Assembly: GCA_035296965.1 (NCBI GenBank)
Contig: DATGZX010000074.1
Coordinates: 1-60,369, forward strand
DNA from: DATGZX01 sp035296965
GTDB taxonomy: Bacteria; Planctomycetota; Planctomycetia; Gemmatales; Gemmataceae
Length of the DNA stretch: 60,369 nucleotides
Direction: 5' to 3'
Shown: in pieces, positions 27,101-34,686 of the stretch
Position numbering within the stretch: position 1 is the first letter of the stretch
How the letters are laid out: each line of letters opens with the position of its first letter
Translations under genes and position numbers: made by a program
The notes under the pieces: generated by a model
The model's input: only the letters and a program-made list of their open reading frames with translations
The model's database searches: none
What the model was told of the DNA's origin: nothing

Positions 27101-29237
27101 GAATCCGGAGATCCGCGAAGCCGCGGCGCGCCTGGGTCAGCAGACGAGCTTGCCGCTACCCGAACGACTCCAGCTCGCACAGGCCCTGCTGACGCACCAC
27201 AATCACGATTGGCTCCTTACGCTTCTGGAGAACCGGCGCTTCAAGGTCCACGTTTACCATTGCTCCAGCAGAGCATCCAGGCTTGTCGACATCACGGAAC
27301 CCCGGCAAATGGATGCCGCCGTGGAAGTCGTCCTCGGTCTGCGTGCGGAAGGAGAGGAGAGTCAGCTCGGCACCGTCGTCCGGCAGGTGATCAACGATTT
27401 CCGCGGGTCATCCCTGGCCGCGGTCGTCATGCTCACGGATGGCGTGACCACTGAGGGGGAGGACCTGGTCAAGGTGTCGCGTTACGCCTCCCAGGTCGGC
27501 GTGCCGCTGTTCTTCGTCGGCATCGGCGATGCCCAGGATGTCCGCGATCTGAAGCTCCACGACCTGCAAGTTGAGGACGCGGTCTACGTCAACGACCGCC
27601 TGGTCTTTGAGGCGCGGCTGACGGCACAAGGCTATACGGAGCCACGCACGGTGCTGGCGCGGCTCTATGAAAAGGACAAAGACGGGAAACTGAAAGAGCT
27701 GGCCAAGCAACCGGTGACCACCGATCCGCAGGGCAAGCCCGTGCAGTTTCGGCTGATGCACCGGCCCACCGAGCCAGGCGAGAGGACCTATGTCGTCGAC
27801 GTGCCCGAGCAGGAAGATGAGGTCAAGCCGGCGACCAATAACCGCCTGGAACGGACCATTCTGGTGCGCGACGCCAAGATTGTGAAGGTGCTGTATATCG
27901 AGGGTTACGCCCGCTATGAGTACCGCTTCGTGAAGAACCTGCTCGAGCGTGAGAGCGCCCGCGCGGCCCGGAACAAGACCATCGATCTGAAGGTGTTGCT
28001 GCTGGACGCGGACAACGAGTACGCCAGCGAGGACAAGAGTGCCATCGCCGATTTCCCCACCAAGGACGAGCTAAACGGTTACGACGTGATCCTCTTTGGC
28101 GACGTCGATCCCAAGGATAAGAAGGTCGGGCCGCAGAACTTGCAGCATCTGGCCGATTTTGTCAAGGAACGGGGCGGTGGGTTGCTGATGATCGCCGGCA
28201 CGCGCTGGAGTCCCCATGCGTTCAAAGACTCGCCATTGGCCGATGTGCTGCCGGTGCAAGTGATCGCCCCGCCGCCACAGGAAACCGAATATCTTACCGG
28301 ATACCGGCCGGAGCGTACTTCCATTGGCCGCTTCCACCCGATCTTCCGCTTCAGCCCGGACGAAACGGAAAATACCGCCATCTGGAATCACCTGGCCGAG
28401 GTTTTCTGGTATTCGGAAGGTTACCGCATCCAGCCGGCGGCCGAGGTCCTGCTTGTCCACCCGCAGCCGCCCGCTGCTGCTCTTGCCAGCCATACCGGCG
28501 CTGGCGAAGGCGGCCACCCGCTGCTGGTGCAGCAGTTCGTCGGAGCCGGCAGGAGCATGTTTCTCGGGCTCGACGAGACCTGGCGGTGGCGCTATCGGGA
28601 GGATGAGCTGCGCTTCAATCAATTCTGGATACAGACGATTCGCTATCTGGCCCGCAGCCGGCTTGGCCGGGTCGAGCTGCGCGTTGATCGGCAAACACCC
28701 TACCGCCGCGGTGAGCCGATCAAGGTGACCGTGCGCTTCCCCGACGACGCTCCTCCTCCCGGTCCCGACACAAAGGTGGAAGTCATTGTCACGCGCACAT
28801 TGCCCGTACGGGATGCTGCCAAAGGAGAAATCGAGAAAGAAACCTTGTCACTTGCCAAGATGCCGGGCAGCCGGGCGACTTACGAAGGGCTCCTCACGCG
28901 CACGCCGGAAGGAGAATACCGCTTCTGGCTCAGCGCACCCGTGGTGGCCGGGTCGAATCCGCGTGCCGAGGCACGGGTGCTACCGCCTGCGGGCGAGATG
29001 GAGCGTCTGCGCATGAACCAGTCGGACATGGAGCGGGCCGCCGAAGAAACGCACGGACGATTCTACACCATCGCCAATGCCGAACGCTTGCTGGATGAAT
29101 TACCCTCCGGTACGCGCGTTGCATTCGACACGCCGCAGCCGCCGCAGCTGCTATGGAATCATTTCGCGATGTTCGCCCTGGTGCTGACACTGCTCGGCTC
29201 GGAATGGGGCTTGCGCAAGCGAAAGCATTTGCTCTAA
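24198..29237 (+). CDS. Giant membrane protein: BatA domain plus two vWA modules (apparent fusion)
   Basis: 1679 residues; GTG start with AAGGAG upstream. Residues 1-100 are a BatA-type membrane anchor (PVIIHLLNRRRYRIVPWAAMRFL) with two TM segments. A first vWA domain has MIDAS DGSFS at 120-124. A CARF-unlike, glutamine-amidotransferase-like stretch around 380-480 (YDCVFLCDVPQLSAGEV) follows. TM segments recur near 767-790, 814-840, 890-910 and 917-935. A second vWA has MIDAS DDSRS at 956-960, then an amidotransferase-like domain (VILFGDVDPKDKKVGPQNLQHLADFVKERGGG) and a final TM at the C-terminus. Related bacteria usually encode the halves as two genes, so this looks like a fusion without a stop. 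It should sit in the inner membrane facing the periplasm. Confidence 0.9.
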   Translation: MPLGMLPLLGFLATPLTALAVAAGAVALPVIIHLLNRRRYRIVPWAAMRFLIAAERQNTRRMRLEHILLLAVRCSIVLLLVLAMASVMPWSEELWFRLFPSRAAQAARGSRRTHKILVLDGSFSMATRVGDTNFFERARSTVAQILRESQSGDGFSVVLMAAPPRRIVPEPSEDAGKVNEEIQGLHLPHGNADLPATLTAVEDMLRQSPDKFDEREVYFITDLQRSTWAARQNADTASLLLRIQARSRTIFLDVGQEGINNSAVINLALGVPFITTGEATPITATVHHYAAESRQHVRAELLVGRARAAASDPAFEFHGVGQQFVDLAPGQNIVSFSHKFTAPGDYAIQVRLEGDALELDDSRTVVVTAKDNVPVMLVNGKPAAEVYDRATEWLADALNPFHKGLAPRDVSARPKIVTEAQFADAALGDLTPYDCVFLCDVPQLSAGEVHRLETHLRRGGGVVFCLGPQVDLEVYNRLLFHNGEGILPARFLSKQEAPAKRFFNFIAEEDAYHEPPLAAFAGERDRASLLAARFRQYIRVELAPRGGPRKVLAFMPEAISDRAGAIPGDRGPAAAGGTALPVGDPALVEWSRYRGRVALFTSTVNMDWTTWPISPSFPALTQELLHFAVAGRLREQAAVVGDVLEEYLLPGEAGLEVNMRTTDGRTESARTELRGEVGVLRWSDTDLSGVYRATLGQYPREHLFAVNVPTSGAGQQSSESDLARTNQTELQTAYPGWDFQLVSDPRQVVHSVGPLQEASAERPIHGMGAVIARWLLLLMVVLLVAEVIMAWRFGHYTAVPGESSQQAKRSGRDLLLLLFPGLLFPVLLVLAFVLIHAAWTGDFMGFLPESARRGIEARLGVPPPAAGEGTRWHLEFNPYLWDAAADPWLAGAFALGVGILVGILYAREGKTAGKGYKALLAVLRICLLLVALAVLLPQVQLRFERQGWPDLAILIDDSRSMSTADHYQNPEIREAAARLGQQTSLPLPERLQLAQALLTHHNHDWLLTLLENRRFKVHVYHCSSRASRLVDITEPRQMDAAVEVVLGLRAEGEESQLGTVVRQVINDFRGSSLAAVVMLTDGVTTEGEDLVKVSRYASQVGVPLFFVGIGDAQDVRDLKLHDLQVEDAVYVNDRLVFEARLTAQGYTEPRTVLARLYEKDKDGKLKELAKQPVTTDPQGKPVQFRLMHRPTEPGERTYVVDVPEQEDEVKPATNNRLERTILVRDAKIVKVLYIEGYARYEYRFVKNLLERESARAARNKTIDLKVLLLDADNEYASEDKSAIADFPTKDELNGYDVILFGDVDPKDKKVGPQNLQHLADFVKERGGGLLMIAGTRWSPHAFKDSPLADVLPVQVIAPPPQETEYLTGYRPERTSIGRFHPIFRFSPDETENTAIWNHLAEVFWYSEGYRIQPAAEVLLVHPQPPAAALASHTGAGEGGHPLLVQQFVGAGRSMFLGLDETWRWRYREDELRFNQFWIQTIRYLARSRLGRVELRVDRQTPYRRGEPIKVTVRFPDDAPPPGPDTKVEVIVTRTLPVRDAAKGEIEKETLSLAKMPGSRATYEGLLTRTPEGEYRFWLSAPVVAGSNPRAEARVLPPAGEMERLRMNQSDMERAAEETHGRFYTIANAERLLDELPSGTRVAFDTPQPPQLLWNHFAMFALVLTLLGSEWGLRKRKHLL

Positions 29238-29245
29238 ATCAGCCA

Positions 29246-29340
29246 ATACTAGCCCGAAGCGTCAGCGAGGACTTCGCTGCGCATCAACAATCTCCTCGCT
29301 GCGCATTGGCGAAGTCCTCGCTGACGCTTCGGGCTAGTAT
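29246..29340. repeat. Perfect inverted repeat, TACTAGCCCGAAGCGTCAGC family
   Basis: The 32-base arms 29246-29277 and 29309-29340 are perfect reverse complements around a 31-base loop. They lie between convergent genes, nine bases after the giant gene's stop. Related copies are at 6977-7024 and 53166-53190. Confidence 0.9.
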
Positions 29341-29387
29341 CGGCCGAATCGTGCACGGTGATGTAGCGTCGGGGCTGCCTTCAGCTG

Positions 29388-29711
29388 TCATTCAACCCGT
29401 TCAGGCGGCAAAGGGGTTGCCCCTGGGGGCGGCGTGCCTCTTCCCGCGCGCACGTAAGCTGCGCGACGCCGTTCGTATTCCTCGGGCGTCAGCTGTTCCA
29501 GCTCCGTGTCGCCGCCAATGACAGCTTGCTGGTGGAGTTGCTTGAGAAAGGGAATGCACCAACCGCAGCCCGTGCCGGCGCCACCGCACTCGGAAAGCTG
29601 GCTGGCAACCTTGGGGCGGCGCAGTCGGATGAAATTGGCCAGTTTACGCCGGCTGACGTGAAAGCAATAACAGACGTTGGCATCCAGATCCATTCTCGCC
29701 CCGACGGTCAT
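29388..29711 (-). CDS. BFD-like [2Fe-2S]-binding protein
   Basis: 107 residues with the bacterioferritin-associated ferredoxin pattern: CYCFHVSRRKL near the N-terminus and ECGGAGTGCGWC about 30 residues later, giving CxC...CxxC ligands for a [2Fe-2S] cluster. BFD releases iron from bacterioferritin, but similar domains also occur in nitrite reductases and other redox proteins. The last 35 residues are a charged, Pro-rich tail without a domain. No bacterioferritin gene is adjacent. The start could be 29693 (MDLDANVCYC, with GGGGCGAG upstream) instead of 29711. Confidence 0.8.
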   Translation of the reverse strand: MTVGARMDLDANVCYCFHVSRRKLANFIRLRRPKVASQLSECGGAGTGCGWCIPFLKQLHQQAVIGGDTELEQLTPEEYERRRAAYVRAGRGTPPPGATPLPPERVE

Positions 29712-29794
29712 TGATTTGTCTATCTTAGCGGCTCCCTATGTCCATCGAATGGACGAGTGCTAGGCCGTCGGAGCCGGCGCAACGCACACTGTAC

Positions 29795-29859
29795 AAAAAC
29801 GCGAATCCGGCGAGAAAACGCAGTAGTAAGCTGCATTCGTCCGCCGGATTCGTGTTTTT
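29795..29859. repeat. Inverted repeat AAAAACGCGAATCCGGCG, possible terminator
   Basis: The arms 29795-29812 and 29842-29859 are complementary with one mismatch. The arm nearest the PEP-CTERM gene starts 35 bases after its stop. Read on the minus strand it is a GC stem ending in a T-rich run, so it could terminate that gene. Confidence 0.65.
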
Positions 29860-29894
29860 CCGCGGCCTGGCTCAGGCCACAGGCTGAGGATCTC

Positions 29895-30791
29895 TTAAGA
29901 CTGCGCTCGCCGCCGGCGCCACCGTTTCCACCCAAAGATGCCAGCAGTACCGATTCCACCAATGCCCAGGAGGACCAGAGAAGCCGGTTCTGGTGCTGTG
30001 CTTGAAGCAGCCGGCGAAGCAGAAACATCATCCACCGTCACTGTCCCGGTAAGGGATACCCGGCCGGCTCCGCCGCCAAGGATCTGGCCGTCCAAAATCC
30101 CGCCGCTAAAAAAGACATCACTGTCCATCGCCAGGAAAGTGCCGGCGTATGTCCCGCTTGAGATAGAGACTGTGCCCCCTTTGTAGACGTTAAATAACAC
30201 GTGATCGGCAGTGACTCCGCCAAGCAGGTTGATCGAGCTATTTGCCAGCGACAGCGTGGAGGCAATGTTGATGATGAAATAGGAACTTGCGTTTCCGTTG
30301 ATATTCAGGGTTGCGTTGGTCAGCGATAGGCTAGCTACACTGACTACCGTGTTGCCGCCAGCAACACCGTTTGCATTAATTGTCTTGACGCTGCCTGAAC
30401 CTAAGATATTGGCGTTCGTTGCTTCACTGGCAGCGAGAGTTGCGAGCGATCCCGCGTCATACACCGCACTTTTTACCTGTGCCACGCCACCACTGACCGT
30501 GCCGGTGATTAGCGCGCCGTTCTGCGTAAAATTCTTAGTCGTCACAGAATCATTAAACTGGACGTTCCCGTCCACGATGGATCCGTTGAGAGTCAGCGTC
30601 CCACCGGAGCCAATGCCGACATTGCCAATCATGACCGAGCCAGTGCCGGTCGTGCTGCTTCCCGTCACACCGAGCACAGCATAGCCGCTGGCTGCTCCAA
30701 GGCTGAAATCAGCATAGGCGCGTGACGGCCCGAGTGCCAAGATGGCAAAGAGCCCGATTCGCAGGAATTTTCCGAGTGTTTTCTGCCTCAT
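29895..30791 (-). CDS. PEP-CTERM exported protein with ice-binding-like (DUF3494-type) body
   Basis: 298 residues from the ATG at 30791; the signal peptide MRQKTLGKFLRIGLFAILALGPSRAYADF fixes this start over 30842. The mature part opens SLGAASGYAVLGVTGSS and continues in Gly/Ser/Asn/Thr-rich beta repeats (GNVGIGSGGTLTLNGS, SSYFIINIASTLSLANSSINLLGG), resembling the ice-binding/choice-of-anchor beta-helix family. The C-terminus is a textbook PEP-CTERM signal: APEPASLVLLGIGGIGTAGIFGWKRWRRRR. It is expected to be processed by an exosortase, not in this window, and anchored to the envelope or exopolysaccharide. The antifreeze relation is by resemblance only. Confidence 0.85.
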   Translation of the reverse strand: MRQKTLGKFLRIGLFAILALGPSRAYADFSLGAASGYAVLGVTGSSTTGTGSVMIGNVGIGSGGTLTLNGSIVDGNVQFNDSVTTKNFTQNGALITGTVSGGVAQVKSAVYDAGSLATLAASEATNANILGSGSVKTINANGVAGGNTVVSVASLSLTNATLNINGNASSYFIINIASTLSLANSSINLLGGVTADHVLFNVYKGGTVSISSGTYAGTFLAMDSDVFFSGGILDGQILGGGAGRVSLTGTVTVDDVSASPAASSTAPEPASLVLLGIGGIGTAGIFGWKRWRRRRAQS

Positions 30792-30854
30792 CGAAAGTGT
30801 TCCGTCCAGTCCCGGGCACCGCGACTGGTATAAGCCCGCCATTCTCAGTATCTA

Positions 30855-30883
30855 CATATAGCCGAAAGTCCATCTGAAAGCAA
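30855..30883 (-). promoter_or_regulatory. Possible promoter of the PEP-CTERM gene
   Basis: On the minus strand, TTGCTT, a 17-base spacer, then TATATG, about 65 bases before the chosen start, in AT-rich sequence. This is a weak match to the sigma70 consensus. The rest of the gap to 31135 shows no gene or repeat. Confidence 0.3.
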
Positions 30884-31135
30884 TTGCTGAATTCCAGAAT
30901 TTTGGATTAACGGGATGTTAATTTTTATTTACAGTGGGTGTTCATTTTTGGAAGCATTTCCAAGGCCCGCGCCTAGAACCTTGCAGCGGCTGCAGTCCGA
31001 TTCTGGCCCATCAGGTAGGCTTGGGCAAGACGAGATTAGCGCGCAGGCGTTGGGCTCTTCGCCAGCAAATGCCGTCTGGAATTTGTGCCAAATGCGGCGG
31101 TGCGGGGCTGGCCTGGACCTGACGTGCCCACGGCT

Positions 31136-31402
31136 TTAGTTCAACTGATTCCCGGCACCTTGTCCTGCACTTCGCGGTACGCTGCCGCCTTCTTCCGAGG
31201 CCTGAAGAACGGCCTGGATCTCCTCCACGGATGCGCCTCGGTCGAGCATCTGCTTTTTCAGACTCGCTGTGAGCTCGGCTTGGCGGAGCTTGCGCCACTG
31301 CACGGCTACGGTGCAGCCGACCACGATAATGGTGACGCAGATAAACAAAGCAATGAACGTGATGGCTGGAGCGGCGTGCTCGGTGCTCAAGAATTCTTGC
31401 AT
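31136..31402 (-). CDS. Small single-span membrane protein
   Basis: 88 residues. One TM helix at about 13-36 (AITFIALFICVTIIVVGCTVAVQW) is followed by a charged cytoplasmic helix (KLRQAELTASLKKQMLDRGASVEEIQAVLQAS) that resembles the tail of phage-shock-like or SHOCT-style small membrane proteins. GAGG lies just upstream of the ATG. It is divergent from the ECF sigma operon 136 bases away. I do not recognise the family. A regulatory link to the sigma factor is possible but unproven. Confidence 0.7.
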   Translation of the reverse strand: MQEFLSTEHAAPAITFIALFICVTIIVVGCTVAVQWRKLRQAELTASLKKQMLDRGASVEEIQAVLQASEEGGSVPRSAGQGAGNQLN

Positions 31403-31537
31403 GGCGACCTCGCGAAACCACTTGCAATGAATCGACCTGCCGGCCAGGGAGCCGACTCGGGAGTTGCTGGTAGCTGCTATCCTATCAGCTGCGAAGCGGA
31501 GTGGAATGAGTTGCCCGGCGCGTCGTCATTAAAGTAG

Positions 31538-32029
31538 ATGAGTCCGCACGAATTCGCACGCCTGGTGGATCGCCACGGGCCGCCGCTGATCTTGTACGCG
31601 CGGCAATGGTGCCATGCGCCCGAGGACGTGGTGCAGGAGGCGTTCGTGAAGCTGGCTGCCGCGCGCCAGCCGCCACGCGAGGTCGTTCCCTGGCTCTACC
31701 GCGTAGTGCGCAATGGCGCTCTCGACGCGGCCAAGATCGCTCAGCGCCGACAGCGGCGGGAGCAGGCGGCCGCCCGGCCCGAGCGTTGGTTTGTCGAGCC
31801 TGCCGTCGAGGGCCTGGACGCGGCAACGGCGGTCGCCGCTCTCGAACGCCTGCCGGTCGAACAGCGCGAGGTCATCGTCGCCCGCCTGTGGGGCGGGCTG
31901 AGCTTTGAAGAAATTGCAGCGCTGGCGGGTTGTGCGTCGAGCACCGCCTTCCGCCGTTTTAGCGCCGGGATCGATGCCCTGCGCAAGGAGTTGGATGCGC
32001 CATGCCTGAACCAATCGTCGAACGATTGA
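31538..32029 (+). CDS. ECF-type RNA polymerase sigma factor
   Basis: 163 residues, only sigma regions 2 and 4. Region 2 shows APEDVVQEAFVKLAAA and VPWLYRVVRNGALDAAKIAQRRQRRE. Region 4 shows LERLPVEQREVIVARLWGGLSFEEIAALAGCASSTAFRRFSAGIDALRKEL. This is the standard ECF architecture directing polymerase to a small regulon. The ribosome site is weak. Its 3' end overlaps the next gene by 28 bases, and that membrane protein is the likely anti-sigma factor. Confidence 0.9.
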   Translation: MSPHEFARLVDRHGPPLILYARQWCHAPEDVVQEAFVKLAAARQPPREVVPWLYRVVRNGALDAAKIAQRRQRREQAAARPERWFVEPAVEGLDAATAVAALERLPVEQREVIVARLWGGLSFEEIAALAGCASSTAFRRFSAGIDALRKELDAPCLNQSSND

Positions 32030-32412
32030 GCCGATTTACGCCCGACGGGGCCAAGCTTGATCGGGATGCCCTGCTCTTCGCCGCGGGCCGGGCCTCTGTG
32101 CGGCCGCAACGCGGCTGGGCGATCCTGGCCGGCGCGCTGGCGGGGGCACAGGTGCTCACGCTCGTGCTCCTTTGGCCCGTGCCTTCCGCCCCGGTCCTAT
32201 CTACGACGGCGACATTGCCAGGCACGGAAATCGTCGAGCACACGCCGCCGCCGTTCTCTCGGGACGCGTCGGAGTTGGGAATGCTTAATCAGTGGGTATC
32301 CCAATCTCCCACGGGGGATCTGCCGCCTTTTGCGCCTACTACAGGTTCGATTGCACGCGATGATCCACCGTTATATGCTGCCGCGGCTTGCGCCCCGGCC
32401 GATTTGAATTGA
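32002..32412 (+). CDS. Membrane protein coupled to ECF sigma factor, probable anti-sigma
   Basis: 136 residues. A short cytoplasmic N-terminus (about 37 residues, LERLSRF-type, FTPDGAKLDRDALLFAAGRAS) precedes one TM helix at about 39-62 (GWAILAGALAGAQVLTLVLLWPV) and a Pro-rich extracytoplasmic part. There is no zinc-binding HxxxCxxC anti-sigma motif. AAGGAG lies 11 bases before the ATG, inside the sigma gene, and the overlap implies coupled translation. Anti-sigma function is inferred from topology and position. Confidence 0.65.
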   Translation: MPEPIVERLSRFTPDGAKLDRDALLFAAGRASVRPQRGWAILAGALAGAQVLTLVLLWPVPSAPVLSTTATLPGTEIVEHTPPPFSRDASELGMLNQWVSQSPTGDLPPFAPTTGSIARDDPPLYAAAACAPADLN

Positions 32413-32452
32413 CCGATCTATTCGTGATTCCCTTTATAAAAGGAGGAGCCAC

Positions 32453-33829
32453 ATGGCTCGCATGCTCTTCGTCTGCGCGCTGCTCTGCGCCTGGCCCACC
32501 TATTCGCCTGGGCAGGACTCGGCAGGAGACACCGAAACCATCGTCCGCCTCACGGTCCAGCCAATGGCGGCACCGGTGCCGGCCTTGAAATACCAGCTGC
32601 TGCCGGAGCTTCGAGAAATGAATCCTGGCAATCCTGTCCAGGGCTATCTCAAATGCTTCATGGAGCAGCAGAATTTCTTCTTCAACCCAGCGTCGATCCA
32701 AAATCAGGAAAAATGGTCAACGATGCCGCTTCATGAGCTTCCTCTCAAAGAGCTGCAGGACTACGGCGACGTGGCCCTTCGTCAGGCTGACTACGCCGCC
32801 AGGCTCGATACACCCGATTGGCAGGTCCTGCTGCTGGTAAAGCGGGACGGCGCGCACGTCCTGCTGCCGGACGTTCAAAAACTGCGCGCGCTGGCGGCGG
32901 CCCTCAAGGTGCGCTTTCGGGCGCGCGTCGCCGAGCGGCGCTTTGACGAGGCCCTGACGACTGCCAAGACCATGTTCGCCCTGGCTCGACACTTCAGCGA
33001 GCATCCGACCGTGATTGCCGACCTCGTCGGCTTCGCCTGCGCGACCGTTGCGTTAAATCCTCTGGAGGAGATGATCGCACAGCCGGGCTGCCCTAATCTC
33101 TACTGGGCGCTAACAGTCCTTCCAAGCCCGCTGGTCGACATGCGCAAAGGCATGCAGGGAGAACGCTTGATTTCCGACATTGAGTTTGCGTTCCTTGATT
33201 CCTCGGCGCCGATGTCGGATGCGCAACTCGAAAAAGCAGTGTCCCAGGAGGACGAGACCCTGCAAATGATGGAAGTGGGCCGAAAATTCAAAGATTGGGT
33301 GCAAGCTCGCGTTAGCAATGAAGCGTCTGTCCGCGAGGCGCGTCAACGGCTGATCCAGCACGGGCTCAGTGCGGAACGGGTCAAAGATTTTCCAGCCAAA
33401 CAAGTGATTCTTCTGGATGAAAAGCGCGACTTCGAAGTACGCCGCGACGACGCCCTGAAATGGATGGCCATGCCCTACCCACAAGTGGAAGCCGGTCTGT
33501 CTGTCTTGCAACCGTCCGACAACGAATCGCCGCACTGGAAAATGCTGGTCAGCTACCTGGGGATTCGCAAGGCGCAGGCGCGTCTGGACCGGCGCATTGC
33601 CTTGCTGCGCTGCGTCGAAGCGCTGCGCCTCTACGCCGCCGCCAACGACGGCAAGCTGCCCGCGCGGCTCGACGATCTGAGCGTGCCCGTGCCTGCCGAT
33701 CCCTTCACAGGCAAGCCCTTCGGCTACGAAACGAAAGGCCAGATAGCCATCCTGAGAGCGCCGCCGCCACGTGGCGAAGAGAATATCAAACCGTACAATT
33801 TGCGCTACGAGGTGACGATCAAGAAATGA
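32453..33829 (+). CDS. Exported protein of unknown function in ECF sigma operon
   Basis: 458 residues with a signal peptide (MARMLFVCALLCAWPTYSPGQ) and a strong AAAGGAGG seven or eight bases before the ATG. The mature protein is mostly alpha-helical and charged, without recognisable catalytic motifs. Its C-terminus has EALRLYAAANDGKLPARLDDLSVPVPADPFTGKPFGYE, a pattern I associate with planctomycete hypothetical proteins that also resembles type-II-secretion pseudopilin tails. It starts 40 bases after the putative anti-sigma gene and is probably co-transcribed. It may be the stress sensor or the effector. Function unknown. Confidence 0.8.
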   Translation: MARMLFVCALLCAWPTYSPGQDSAGDTETIVRLTVQPMAAPVPALKYQLLPELREMNPGNPVQGYLKCFMEQQNFFFNPASIQNQEKWSTMPLHELPLKELQDYGDVALRQADYAARLDTPDWQVLLLVKRDGAHVLLPDVQKLRALAAALKVRFRARVAERRFDEALTTAKTMFALARHFSEHPTVIADLVGFACATVALNPLEEMIAQPGCPNLYWALTVLPSPLVDMRKGMQGERLISDIEFAFLDSSAPMSDAQLEKAVSQEDETLQMMEVGRKFKDWVQARVSNEASVREARQRLIQHGLSAERVKDFPAKQVILLDEKRDFEVRRDDALKWMAMPYPQVEAGLSVLQPSDNESPHWKMLVSYLGIRKAQARLDRRIALLRCVEALRLYAAANDGKLPARLDDLSVPVPADPFTGKPFGYETKGQIAILRAPPPRGEENIKPYNLRYEVTIKK

Positions 33830-33833
33830 GTTT

Positions 33834-33919
33834 GTAGGGTGCCGTCAAGCGTACTCGCGCCGACGCACCGCTGCCCTCGAAACGGTGCGTCGGCGCGAGT
33901 ACGCTTGACGGCACCCTAC
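33834..33919. repeat. Perfect palindrome, GTACTCGCGCCGACGCACCG family
   Basis: The 37-base arms 33834-33870 and 33883-33919 are exact reverse complements with a 12-base loop. The element fills the convergent junction, starting 5 bases after one stop and covering the stop codon of the methyltransferase on the other strand. It shares its core with the arms at 1941-2129. Confidence 0.92.
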
Positions 33920-34548
33920 GGTTTGCAAAAGGTTGCGGTGTAAAACCAAGGTCGGCCCTGGATGGAACGCAGCTGGAAGCCGGCGGCTTCGGCTAGTTGT
34001 CGAACCTTGGATTGGGATTGGTAATGGGGGTCGCCCCACAATTCGGTAATCGACAGGATGCCGCCCGGTTTGAGGGCACGGAAACACTGGGTCATGGCCG
34101 CGGCACGTTCCGGGATCTCCCCCAGGCAGGTACACAGGAACACGACATCGAAAGATCCCTCGGCGACGTGGGGCTGCGCCGCATCGCCCTGGATGGTCGT
34201 CAGGTTCGTGATGCCTTCACGATTGGCGCGATCCTGAAGGCGCTGCAGCATGCGCGGTTGAATGTCAATGCCCACAGCCTCCCCCCCTGGCAGAACGGCA
34301 CGGGCCGCGGGGATCAGCAGCCGGCCGGGGCCGGGACCGATCTCCAAAACTCTTTGGCCCGGCTGAAGGCCTAGCCGCTCGACAGTGATGCGCGTGCCGT
34401 TGAGGCGTTGCACGATCGGATTTTCGAGGAACCACGCCATCCCCGACGGGCACGGCAGCGACCAGATCCGGCTCGCCCAGCGCCAACCGAGGTTGACTAG
34501 CACGAAGGTTACGACCAAAACCGCCAGAATCCACAGCATAAGCCACAT
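33916..34548 (-). CDS. Membrane-anchored class I SAM methyltransferase
   Basis: 210 residues. An N-terminal hydrophobic helix (LMLWILAVLVVTFVLVNLGW, about 3-22) would tether it to the membrane. The Rossmann SAM motif I is VLEIGPGPGRLL, motif II is in AVGIDIQPRML, and a late ALKPGGILSITE strand-turn completes the UbiE/Methyltransf_11-like fold. Methylation of a lipid or quinone is suggested by the anchor and UbiE resemblance, but no biosynthetic neighbours support it. Its stop codon is inside the palindrome at 33834-33919. Confidence 0.85.
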   Translation of the reverse strand: MWLMLWILAVLVVTFVLVNLGWRWASRIWSLPCPSGMAWFLENPIVQRLNGTRITVERLGLQPGQRVLEIGPGPGRLLIPAARAVLPGGEAVGIDIQPRMLQRLQDRANREGITNLTTIQGDAAQPHVAEGSFDVVFLCTCLGEIPERAAAMTQCFRALKPGGILSITELWGDPHYQSQSKVRQLAEAAGFQLRSIQGRPWFYTATFCKP

Positions 34549-34686
34549 GGAGCTATCCTGTTACCAAAGTGAACCTTGCCCGGCTACGAGGAACTGCGAA
34601 CCTTGCCAGAACCTTGGTTGTCACACAGCGAGCGGTAATGCTGCGCGCTTGCTAAATGCTCTTATCCTCTTGATCGGGAGAATCTC

